Of a DNA stretch of 64,000 nucleotides, positions 28,682-36,376 are shown one piece after another. The DNA comes from Paludibacteraceae bacterium. GTDB taxonomy: Bacteria > Bacteroidota > Bacteroidia > Bacteroidales > Paludibacteraceae. The stretch is taken from NCBI GenBank assembly GCA_031292565.1, contig JARLGW010000008.1:1-64000 (forward strand), in the 5' to 3' direction. Position 1 is the stretch's first letter. Each line of letters opens with the position of its first letter. Position numbers and translations under genes: made by a program. The notes beneath the pieces were generated by a model. That model saw only the letters and a list, made by a program, of their open reading frames with translations, had not been told where the DNA came from and did not search any database.

Positions 28682-28689
28682 CAAAGATA
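28682..28689 (-). promoter_or_regulatory. Lytic transglycosylase promoter (-7)
   Basis: Minus strand TATCTTTG, exact TAnnTTTG, 21 bases before the ATG at 28660. Confidence 0.6.
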
Positions 28690-28871
28690 AAACAAATTAC
28701 CCCGCCAGCATTTTACTCCTCACAGAAAGCCACTAGAAAATTGAAATCAAATCCACACTACAACGATCTGTAAAATTGATTGTTAATAACTTCCGATCCT
28801 TTAAAGATGAAAAATTTGAAAGAAATATCTATTTTTACAGGTTAATATAGAATTTGTTGCAAATTCAGCTT

Positions 28872-31700
28872 ATGAGACCCGAAGAAGAAAAGTTAGACGA
28901 AGAAGAAAAAATTAAGCAAGACGAGAATCTGGAAGTTGATAATTCAGACGAAACCGTTATTGAAACCAAGCATTCTGGCTACAAAGTTCCAAGCCTGAAC
29001 AATGATGTCACCAAACATCATCTGTCCGGCATGTACCAATCATGGTTTTTAGACTATGCTTCGTATGTAAACCTGGAACGAGCCGTACCGCACATCAACG
29101 ATGGACTGAAACCGGTTCAACGCCGTATCCTCCATTCTATGAAACGGCTGGACGACGGGCGTTACAACAAGGTGGCCAACATCGTGGGGCACACCATGCA
29201 ATTTCACCCGCACGGTGACGCATCTATCGGCGATGCGCTGGTTACACTAGGGCAAAAAGAACTGCTGATTGACACGCAGGGTAACTGGGGAAACATCCTT
29301 ACCGGCGATGGGGCTGCAGCACCTCGTTACATAGAAGCACGCCTATCCAAATTTGCGCTCGAAGTACTATTCAACCCTAAAGTTACGCCGTGGAAACCTT
29401 CCTACGACGGAAGAAATAAAGAACCCATATCGCTACCCGTAAAGTTCCCCTTGCTATTAACGCAAGGCACGGAAGGAATCGGGGTTGGACTTAATTCCAA
29501 AATTTTACCGCATAACTACAACGAAGTAATAGATGCCGCCATCAACTACCTGAAGGGTGAAGTCTTTGTGCTACTGCCCGACTTCCTCACCGGCGGTTCG
29601 GTTGACGTAAGTAAATACAACGACGGACAACGGGGCGGAGCCGTGAAAGTAAGGGCGAAAATAGGTAAACTGGATAACAAAACACTCGTTATATCTGAAA
29701 TACCGTATGGTACCAACACCAGCACGTTGATTGAAAGCGTTATCAAAGCCAACGAGCGGGGCAAGATAAAAATCAGAAAGGTGGACGACAACACGGCGCA
29801 AAATGTAGAAATACTAATACACCTGCTCCCAGGTACCTCGTCGGACAAAACCATTGACGCTCTTTATGCCTTCACCAACTGCGAAGTAAGCATATCGCCC
29901 AACTGTTGCGTAATTAGTGACAACAAGCCCTTATTCCTACGGGTAAGCGACGTGTTGCGCCATAGCGTAGATTTCACAAAAGAGCTTTTAAGGCAGGAAC
30001 TCGAAATTCAGAAAAGCGAATTACAAGAGCAACTGCACTTCTCCTCTTTAGAAAAAATATTTATCGAAGAACGTATCTACAAGGATAAGAAGTTTGAAGA
30101 AAGCAAATCGCTGGATGAAGCCATCGTACACATCGACAGCCGATTGGAACCTTTCAAGAAGAATTTCATACGCGAAGTAACTAGCGAGGACATTGCCCGG
30201 CTGATGGAAATAAAGATGGGACGGATACTTCGTTTCAACTCCGAAAAAGCCGATGAGCAAATAGCCCTGATGAAAGATAATATTGAAGAGATAGACTATC
30301 ATTTGGGGCACATTGTGGAATACGCCATCACCTGGTTCGCCGGGCTAAAAACGCGCTATGGGAAAAACTTTCCCCGCCGTACCGAAATCAGGAACTTTGA
30401 AACCATCGTGGCCACCAAAGTGGTGGAAGCCAACGAAAAGCTATACATCAACCAAGAAGAAGGCTTTATAGGCACAAGCCTGAAACGGGACGAATACGTG
30501 TGCAATTGTTCGGACATCGACGATATTATCGTGTTCTTCAAAGACGGCAAATACAAGGTGGTAAAAGTGGCCGACAAAATATATGTAGGCAAAAACATAC
30601 AACACCTGGCCGTGTTCAAGAAAAACGACAAGCGCACGATATACAACACCGTGTACCGCGACGGCAAAAACGGAGCCTACTACATCAAACGCTTTTCGGT
30701 AACGGGCGTAACGCGCGACAAGGAATATGACATCACGCAAGGCACGGCAGGATCGAAATTAATTTACTTCACGGCCAACCCCAACGGCGAAGCCGAAGTT
30801 ATTAAAATCACCTTGAAGCCTAAGCCTCGGCTTAAAATACTCGTTTTTGAAAAAGATTTCAGCGACATAGCCATCAAAGGTCGGCAGTCGATGGGTAATA
30901 TGCTGATAAAAAACGACATACACAAAATAGTACTCAAACAAAAAGGAGGCTCCACGCTAGGAGGTCGGAAAGTATGGTTCGACCCGGATGTGCTACGACT
31001 CAACCACGACGCACGGGGTAAATTCCTAGGCGAATTTCAAAGTGACGACCTAATATTGGTTCTCACTAAAACGGGGGAATACTATACCACCAACTTCGAC
31101 CTGAACAATCATTACGAAAACGACTTGAAGCTCATCGAACAATTCGACCCTGAAAAGGTATTTTCAATCGCTTTGTTTGATGCCGAACAAGGATTTCCGT
31201 ACATTAAACGATTCCAACTGGAGCCTAGCCAGAAACGGCAAAGCTTCCTGGGTGAAAATGCCGATAGCAAATTAATGCTACTCTCAGCGGAAGCTTACCC
31301 TCGCTTTGAAGTGAAATTCGGCGGGCATGATGAGCATCGGGAACCTATTGAAATAGATGTGGAAGATTTTATCGGCGTGAAAAGTTTCAAGGCTAAAGGA
31401 AAAAGAGTAAGCACACATGAGGTGGCTGAAATAACAGAGCTGGAGCCAACACGATTCCCCGAACCGGAAGATACGAACGAAAACACAAACAACGGAAACG
31501 AAAATATAGAGCCCGACCAAGAAACAGAACCTACCGAACAGGAACAACCAATTAAAGAAAAAGAAGAAACGCCTAAGGCCGAAACGAAGGTGGTGAAAAA
31601 AACGGCTCCAAAACCCAAACAGATAGAAACACCAACGGAAGAGGAACCCGACAATAAAAAAATTATTGACGACATCACAGGGCAAATGACATTATTCTAA
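28872..31700 (+). CDS. parC: DNA topoisomerase IV subunit A, Bacteroidota type
   Basis: About 942 residues from the ATG at 28872; an upstream in-frame TTG at 28854 is less likely. The breakage-reunion domain follows an acidic N-terminal extension of about 35 residues: motifs A-V-P-H-I-N-D-G-L-K-P-V-Q-R-R, the QRDR-like VGHTMQFHPHGDASI and catalytic Tyr153 in APRYIEARL. The C-terminal part (about 530-830) has beta-propeller blades but no GyrA box, which favours ParC over GyrA. It ends in an acidic, Pro/Lys-rich tail of about 90 residues closing GQMTLF. It would act with a ParE partner, not in this window, to decatenate chromosomes. Downstream genes follow on the same strand. Confidence 0.9.
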   Translation: MRPEEEKLDEEEKIKQDENLEVDNSDETVIETKHSGYKVPSLNNDVTKHHLSGMYQSWFLDYASYVNLERAVPHINDGLKPVQRRILHSMKRLDDGRYNKVANIVGHTMQFHPHGDASIGDALVTLGQKELLIDTQGNWGNILTGDGAAAPRYIEARLSKFALEVLFNPKVTPWKPSYDGRNKEPISLPVKFPLLLTQGTEGIGVGLNSKILPHNYNEVIDAAINYLKGEVFVLLPDFLTGGSVDVSKYNDGQRGGAVKVRAKIGKLDNKTLVISEIPYGTNTSTLIESVIKANERGKIKIRKVDDNTAQNVEILIHLLPGTSSDKTIDALYAFTNCEVSISPNCCVISDNKPLFLRVSDVLRHSVDFTKELLRQELEIQKSELQEQLHFSSLEKIFIEERIYKDKKFEESKSLDEAIVHIDSRLEPFKKNFIREVTSEDIARLMEIKMGRILRFNSEKADEQIALMKDNIEEIDYHLGHIVEYAITWFAGLKTRYGKNFPRRTEIRNFETIVATKVVEANEKLYINQEEGFIGTSLKRDEYVCNCSDIDDIIVFFKDGKYKVVKVADKIYVGKNIQHLAVFKKNDKRTIYNTVYRDGKNGAYYIKRFSVTGVTRDKEYDITQGTAGSKLIYFTANPNGEAEVIKITLKPKPRLKILVFEKDFSDIAIKGRQSMGNMLIKNDIHKIVLKQKGGSTLGGRKVWFDPDVLRLNHDARGKFLGEFQSDDLILVLTKTGEYYTTNFDLNNHYENDLKLIEQFDPEKVFSIALFDAEQGFPYIKRFQLEPSQKRQSFLGENADSKLMLLSAEAYPRFEVKFGGHDEHREPIEIDVEDFIGVKSFKAKGKRVSTHEVAEITELEPTRFPEPEDTNENTNNGNENIEPDQETEPTEQEQPIKEKEETPKAETKVVKKTAPKPKQIETPTEEEPDNKKIIDDITGQMTLF

Positions 31701-31719
31701 ACCAAGCTTTTTATACTAA

Positions 31720-32733
31720 ATGAAAATATTAATTACCGGGGCAAGTGGCTTTGTAGGCAACCATTTGGTGCATCACGCGGCAAAAAGCGGGTTTGAAACC
31801 TTTGCCGGAGTGCGTGCATGCAGCAACCTAAGCAACTTGCAGGATATACCTTCGGTTACGTTTATTGACTTACCATATCAAGACAAGGGTAAACTGAAAG
31901 CCTACCTGCTTGAATGCAAATTGAAATATGGCAAGATGGATTATATCATCCACAATGCAGGCTTAACCAAATGTAAAAAGAAGTCAGACTTCGACCGGGT
32001 AAATTACGAATACACGCGCAACTTTGTGGAAGCGTTGATAGAAACGGACTGCGTTCCGCAGAAATTCATCTACATGAGCAGCCTCAGTGCTATTGGGAGC
32101 GGCAACGAGCTGACGATGGAGCCTCTACTAGCCAACGAAACGCCTCACCCCAACACCTTGTACGGGTACAGCAAGCTTAAAGCCGAACAGTTTTTGCAAG
32201 CAACCGCAGGCTTCCCCTATTTAATTGTACGCCCCACAGGCATTTATGGCCCCGGAGATAAAGATTACACTATATACGTGGAAACGATAGACAAAGGCAT
32301 AGAGCCCTATTTAGGCTTCAAACCCCAATACATTTCGTTTATCTATGTAACGGATTTAGTTAGTATCATTTTCAAGATACTGGAAGGCGATATTACCCGG
32401 AAAGCATATTTCGTTTCCGACGGCAAAAGCTATACACAGCAGGAATATGCAAGCATTGTAAAAAAACACCTGAAAAAGAAAACCATCAAAATCACCGTAC
32501 CGTTGTTTATCACCAAAGCCTTGTGCTACACGATGGACGTGGTAGGCGGATGGTTCGGGCAAGTGCCCACGCTTAATGCTGACAAATATAAAATAATGAG
32601 CTGCCGCAACTGGCTATGCGATATTTCAGAACTGGAAAAAGACTTCGGGTTCAAGCCCATGTATTTTTTAAATGAGGGGGTACAAGAAACCGTAAGCTGG
32701 TATTTAGCTCAAAAAGCCTCATCGAAAAAATAA
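31720..32733 (+). CDS. NAD(P)-dependent epimerase/dehydratase (extended SDR)
   Basis: 337 residues. An N-terminal Rossmann motif GASGFVGNH (7-15), N-A-G-L in IIHNAGLTK, a serine in YMSSLSAIG and the catalytic YGYSK (Y148-x3-K152) define an extended short-chain dehydrogenase/reductase; RPTGIYGPGD follows. Members isomerise or reduce nucleotide sugars or related substrates; the exact substrate is not evident. It starts 19 bases after parC, probably the same transcript. Confidence 0.85.
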   Translation: MKILITGASGFVGNHLVHHAAKSGFETFAGVRACSNLSNLQDIPSVTFIDLPYQDKGKLKAYLLECKLKYGKMDYIIHNAGLTKCKKKSDFDRVNYEYTRNFVEALIETDCVPQKFIYMSSLSAIGSGNELTMEPLLANETPHPNTLYGYSKLKAEQFLQATAGFPYLIVRPTGIYGPGDKDYTIYVETIDKGIEPYLGFKPQYISFIYVTDLVSIIFKILEGDITRKAYFVSDGKSYTQQEYASIVKKHLKKKTIKITVPLFITKALCYTMDVVGGWFGQVPTLNADKYKIMSCRNWLCDISELEKDFGFKPMYFLNEGVQETVSWYLAQKASSKK

Positions 32734-32754
32734 AGATACTTCAACCAAAAATTC

Positions 32755-32762
32755 TATCTTTG
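32755..32762 (+). promoter_or_regulatory. Promoter (-7) before the small membrane-anchored protein gene
   Basis: TATCTTTG, exact TAnnTTTG, 16 bases before the ATG at 32779. Confidence 0.55.
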
Positions 32763-32778
32763 TAAAAACAAGAGTCGT

Positions 32779-33201
32779 ATGTCCTTTGTACCTTTAATAA
32801 TTATAGCCGTATTACTAATTCTTTCCAGCATCAGGAAAAAATCGAAAGCGGATTCGCAACAAAATATTCCACCCAACCCCACCCCATCGACACCAAACAC
32901 GTGGGCGGAAATTTTACGCGAATTAGGAAAGACAGAAATGCCGGCATCACAACCCGCAACCACAAAGGAACCAGACATCACGGCAGCCGCAAGCCCAATA
33001 ATAGAGAAAAAAAACAGAACACCCGAAACGGAAAGCATGCCTCAATTTAAACAAAAAGAAACAGCGACTTCCATAAACGGAAAAAGCCCTATAAAGGATA
33101 CGGAAATACAGGACTACGAACCAGAATACAGCTTAAATGACCCTGACACATTAAGAAAAGCCGTGGTTTACGCTGAAATACTGAATCGAAAATATTGCTA
33201 A
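32779..33201 (+). CDS. Small hypothetical protein with N-terminal membrane anchor
   Basis: 140 residues. One hydrophobic segment at 2-15 (SFVPLIIIAVLLIL), then a basic stretch and a long polar, Pro/Lys/Glu-rich, probably disordered region, ending in a short ordered-looking helix (DPDTLRKAVVYAEILNRKY). The last 25 residues look like a conserved C-terminal motif in small Bacteroidales proteins, but I do not recognise a named family. Own promoter just upstream; greA follows after its leader. Confidence 0.7.
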   Translation: MSFVPLIIIAVLLILSSIRKKSKADSQQNIPPNPTPSTPNTWAEILRELGKTEMPASQPATTKEPDITAAASPIIEKKNRTPETESMPQFKQKETATSINGKSPIKDTEIQDYEPEYSLNDPDTLRKAVVYAEILNRKYC

Positions 33202-33258
33202 AAAATAAACTCTGCTTAAAAGCATAAAAAGAAAATACACGTATTTTTAAAAAAATTG

Positions 33259-33266
33259 TATATTTG
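33259..33266 (+). promoter_or_regulatory. greA promoter (-7)
   Basis: TATATTTG, exact TAnnTTTG. Predicted transcription start near 33273 leaves a leader of about 90 bases before greA. Confidence 0.6.
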
Positions 33267-33276
33267 CAATACAAAA

Positions 33277-33330
33277 ATGATCGCAAGAAAGAGTTCCGGC
33301 TTTGGTCGGAATTCTTTTGTTTTTTAACCC
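33277..33330 (+). promoter_or_regulatory. greA leader: terminator-like hairpin with a 16-codon mini-ORF
   Basis: A hairpin (aagagttccg 33288-33297, cggaattctt about 33307-33316, one G-U pair) is followed by tttgtttttt. It sits between the -7 element and greA, as a transcription attenuator would. A mini-ORF from 33277 to 33327 (MIARKSSGFGRNSFVF) begins about 4 bases after the predicted transcription start and spans the hairpin. Confidence 0.6.
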
Positions 33331-33361
33331 TATTAAAAAGAAACAATAAATTTAAGATACC

Positions 33362-33832
33362 ATGGCCGTAAGTTACATGACAGAAGAAGGCTACAAAAAG
33401 TTGGTTGAAGAAGTAAACCGCTTGGAAAGCATTGAAAGACCTGCTATTTCCAGACAAATAGCTGAAGCACGTGATAAAGGTGACCTTTCTGAAAATGCAG
33501 AATATGATGCAGCCAAAGAAGCCCAGGGAATGTTGGAAATGAAAATTTCACAGCTAAAAACAATCATGGCTAATGCCCGCCTGATTGATGAAAGCAAGCT
33601 AAAAACCGACTCCGTACAAATATTGTCGAAAGTCAAAATTAGAAATACAAAAACGAAACAAGAAATGACTTATACCATTGTTTCGGAAAGCGAAGCCAAC
33701 CTTAAACAACAAAAGCTATCGGTAACCACGCCTATTGCTAAAGGACTGATGGGTAAAAAATTGGGCGATATTGCCGAAATTACCACGCCTAATGGTATAA
33801 TACAATTTGAAATTGTTGACATCTCCCTATAA
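33362..33832 (+). CDS. greA: Transcription elongation factor GreA
   Basis: 156 residues, normal length. The N-terminal coiled coil (about 1-76) carries ARDKGDLSENAEYDAAKEAQG with the acidic tip residues that reach the RNA polymerase active site; the C-terminal FKBP-like domain ends IVDISL. It rescues backtracked RNA polymerase by stimulating transcript cleavage. The HIT gene follows after 8 bases, so both are probably one transcript. The leader contains a terminator-like hairpin. Confidence 0.97.
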   Translation: MAVSYMTEEGYKKLVEEVNRLESIERPAISRQIAEARDKGDLSENAEYDAAKEAQGMLEMKISQLKTIMANARLIDESKLKTDSVQILSKVKIRNTKTKQEMTYTIVSESEANLKQQKLSVTTPIAKGLMGKKLGDIAEITTPNGIIQFEIVDISL

Positions 33833-33840
33833 GAATTAGT

Positions 33841-34233
33841 ATGGCAAGCATTTTTAGTAGAATTATTGCAGGTGAAATACCTTGCTACAAAGTGGCCGAG
33901 GACGACCATTATTTTGCTTTTTTAGACATTTCCCCGTTGACCAAAGGGCATACCTTAGTTATACCCAAAACCGAAGTAGATTACATCTTCGATCTAGATA
34001 ACGAAACATACACGGGGCTCACCTTGTTTGCAAAGAAAGTAGCCGAGGCTTTAAAGAAAGCAGTACCTTGCCAGCGTGTAGGTGCGGCAGTGCTAGGACT
34101 CGAAGTACCTCATGCACACATACACCTGATTCCGCTACAAAAAGAATCGGACATGCTATTCAACAAACCACGCTTGGAACTATCGGCTGAAGAAATGACA
34201 AAAATTGCACAGGCCATCCAACAAAACGTATAA
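33841..34233 (+). CDS. HIT-family nucleotide hydrolase/transferase
   Basis: 130 residues. Start CIFSRIIAGEIPCYKV-like (F-x-R-I-I-A-G-E-I-P), middle DISPLTKGHTLVIPK, and the histidine triad HAHIHLIPL at 91-99 (H91, H93, H95), which is the catalytic site for hydrolysis of purine nucleotide phosphoramidates or dinucleotides. Bacteroidota members commonly follow greA, as here (8-base gap). Confidence 0.94.
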   Translation: MASIFSRIIAGEIPCYKVAEDDHYFAFLDISPLTKGHTLVIPKTEVDYIFDLDNETYTGLTLFAKKVAEALKKAVPCQRVGAAVLGLEVPHAHIHLIPLQKESDMLFNKPRLELSAEEMTKIAQAIQQNV

Positions 34234-34238
34234 CAGAT

Positions 34239-34273
34239 CAGTAAGATTACTTTTGAAAAGAGTAATCTTGCTG
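34239..34273 (+). terminator. Hairpin downstream of the HIT gene
   Basis: Stem cagtaagattac / gtaatcttgctg (one G-U pair) continued by ctttt-gaaa-agag. The downstream tract is only moderately T-rich (actattta), so termination may be weak. Confidence 0.55.
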
Positions 34274-34458
34274 ACTATTTACCTATTCTACCCCTCTTTA
34301 TTTTCTTAATTTCAAAAGTTCATTAACCTAAAAACAACAAAGCATATCCATCCTTTGTTATGCTTGTTTATACTCTTTTTTTTTCGTTCTTTTTGTAAAA
34401 AACAATCTCCTTTTTGCAGTAGTATATGTTTGTTTTCATTCTTTAACCAAGAAGATTG

Positions 34459-34488
34459 TTGCTGTCCAAAATATTCAGACTAATTTTG
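34459..34488 (+). promoter_or_regulatory. Promoter of the TetR-RND efflux operon
   Basis: TTG at 34459-34461 and TAATTTTG at 34481-34488 are separated by 19 bases, matching the Bacteroidota -33/-7 arrangement. Predicted transcription start about 34494. Confidence 0.7.
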
Positions 34489-34490
34489 TA

Positions 34491-34506
34491 TTAACAATTT
34501 TGTTAA
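34491..34506. promoter_or_regulatory. Candidate TetR operator
   Basis: The 16-base palindrome TTAACAATTTTGTTAA starts 2 bases after the -7 element, covers the predicted transcription start and ends 6 bases before the regulator's ATG. Its position fits autorepression by the TetR-type product. Confidence 0.6.
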
Positions 34507-34512
34507 ACAAGA

Positions 34513-35118
34513 ATGTCAAACATGTCAACATTAAACACAAACACGGAGGAACATATAAAAACGGTTGCCCGACAGATTTTTTTCGCCGAGGGAAGGCTTA
34601 ATGCCACAACACAGGAAATAGCCGATGCCGCAGGCGTAAACAGAACGCTGCTCAACTATTATTTTAGGTCGAGAGACGCACTTTTCGATCAGGTTTTCGA
34701 TGAAGCTATGCAGCATCTTCGGCACAGGATAGAATCTTCTATTTCAAGTGCAGCTCCATTCAGAGAAAAAATGGAAACATTGGTTGATATTCTATTAGAT
34801 GAAATAACACAATATCCTTATCGGGAAATATTTATTATCACCCAAATCAATCAAAAAGAAAACAAACTAAAACCGCCTACCGACAAAAACAATTGGCCAT
34901 CCTTTTTAGCAGAAATAAAGAAAGAAATGGATGCAGGCACCATCCCCACGATGGAACCTATTGATTATATATTAAATATTTATTCCATGTGCATCTTCCC
35001 TATCCTAATGAAACCGATATATTCTCACATGCTACGAATAACGGTGGATGAATATCAAGAAAAATTGAACGACAGGAAAGCTAATATCATGGCCTACGTT
35101 TTCCCACAAAACAAATAA
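34513..35118 (+). CDS. TetR-family transcriptional regulator
   Basis: 201 residues. The N-terminal helix-turn-helix (about 15-60) reads ARQIFFAEGRLNATTQEIADAAGV, then NRTLLNYYFRSRDALFDQVF, the standard TetR pattern. The C-terminal helical domain is the ligand- and dimer-forming part. First gene of an operon with an RND efflux pump (53-base gap), so it most likely represses the pump until an inducer binds. A second in-frame ATG lies three codons downstream. Confidence 0.93.
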   Translation: MSNMSTLNTNTEEHIKTVARQIFFAEGRLNATTQEIADAAGVNRTLLNYYFRSRDALFDQVFDEAMQHLRHRIESSISSAAPFREKMETLVDILLDEITQYPYREIFIITQINQKENKLKPPTDKNNWPSFLAEIKKEMDAGTIPTMEPIDYILNIYSMCIFPILMKPIYSHMLRITVDEYQEKLNDRKANIMAYVFPQNK

Positions 35119-35171
35119 CTTTTTCTATCTACCAACTGTTATAAATAACATAAGCAAATAAAAAATAAAGT

Positions 35172-36356
35172 ATGACGAATTTATTAAAAAAGAATAGCCC
35201 TATAATAGGGGTTCTTATCGTAGCAGCATTCTTTTTTTCCTCATGTGGAAAAAAAGATGGTAAACAACGTATGCCGGGAATGCCGGGACAGGATCAGGTT
35301 CAAACCTATAAAGTAGTAAGCGTGGCTCCTCAAAACATAACGCTGAACACTTCTTACCCCGCCACCTTGCAAGGCAAACAAAGCGTGGACATCAGACCCA
35401 AAATAGACGGTTATTTACAAGCCATCTGCGTGGACGAAGGTGCCAGTGTAAAAAAAGGACAATTGCTCTTTAAAATAAGCAGCCCGCAATACGAAGCAGC
35501 CGTGCGAAACTCTCAGGCAGCTATCAGCAGTGCCGAAGCCGCAGTAGCTTCGGCCAAGGTAGAAGTGGAAAAAGTAAAACCGTTGGTAGCCAAAGATATT
35601 GTAAGCAAATATGAATTGGAATCAGCGCAACTAACATTGAAGTCAAAAGAAGCCGCGTTAAATCAGGTTCGTGCCGATTTAGCAACTGCCCGTGCCAATT
35701 TATCTTACACCCGCGTAACCAGCCCGGCAAACGGATCTATTGGCTTAATACCTTATAAAATAGGAAGCTTGGTTAGTAGCAGTTCAGCAACTGCACTTAC
35801 CTCGGTGTCGGACATCAGCACCGTTTACGCCTATTTTTCATTCAACGAAAAGCAATTGCTCGATTTCTCTCGTACCTATCCAGGCAAAACATTGAAAGAA
35901 AAGCTAAAACATCTTCCGGCGGTAACGTTAGCACTTTCGGATGGCAGTGCATATCCTGAAAAAGGAAAGATTGAAGTTGTAAGCGGACTTCTTGACACAG
36001 AAACCGGTTCCGCATCCTTCCGGGCTACTTTCCCTAACCCGGTAGGCTTACTCAGAAGCGGTGGAAGTGCCACGTTGCAAATTCCAACTCAATACACCTC
36101 CTGCATCATAATTCCTCAAAGTGCCACAACGGAACTACAGGATAAACGATTTGTATATGTAGTGAAAGCAAATAATACCATAACAAGCACCCCCATTACC
36201 GCGAAAGCAAGTGATGACGGACAGTATTTTGTAGTAACAGAAGGATTGAAGGCTGGTGACAAAATCGTGTTGGAAGGCGTCAATTTACTTAAAGATGGAG
36301 CCACTATCAAGCCCAAAGCAGTAGCCCCTGCCAGTATTTATAAAAACATAAAATAA
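35172..36356 (+). CDS. RND efflux periplasmic adaptor (AcrA-like lipoprotein)
   Basis: 394 residues. Lipobox FFSSC with Cys25 as the lipidated residue. Then the membrane-fusion-protein order: barrel-sandwich half (RPKIDGYLQAICVDEGASVKKGQLLFKI), helical hairpin (about 100-175, Ala/Val/Lys-rich coiled coil), second lipoyl half (ARANLSYTRVTSPANGSIG), beta-barrel and membrane-proximal domain (AGDKIVLEGVNLLKDGA). It bridges the inner-membrane pump and the outer-membrane channel. Second gene of the TetR operon; the pump follows after 20 bases. Confidence 0.95.
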   Translation: MTNLLKKNSPIIGVLIVAAFFFSSCGKKDGKQRMPGMPGQDQVQTYKVVSVAPQNITLNTSYPATLQGKQSVDIRPKIDGYLQAICVDEGASVKKGQLLFKISSPQYEAAVRNSQAAISSAEAAVASAKVEVEKVKPLVAKDIVSKYELESAQLTLKSKEAALNQVRADLATARANLSYTRVTSPANGSIGLIPYKIGSLVSSSSATALTSVSDISTVYAYFSFNEKQLLDFSRTYPGKTLKEKLKHLPAVTLALSDGSAYPEKGKIEVVSGLLDTETGSASFRATFPNPVGLLRSGGSATLQIPTQYTSCIIIPQSATTELQDKRFVYVVKANNTITSTPITAKASDDGQYFVVTEGLKAGDKIVLEGVNLLKDGATIKPKAVAPASIYKNIK

Positions 36357-36376
36357 CGGTTAACAATAAGAATACG

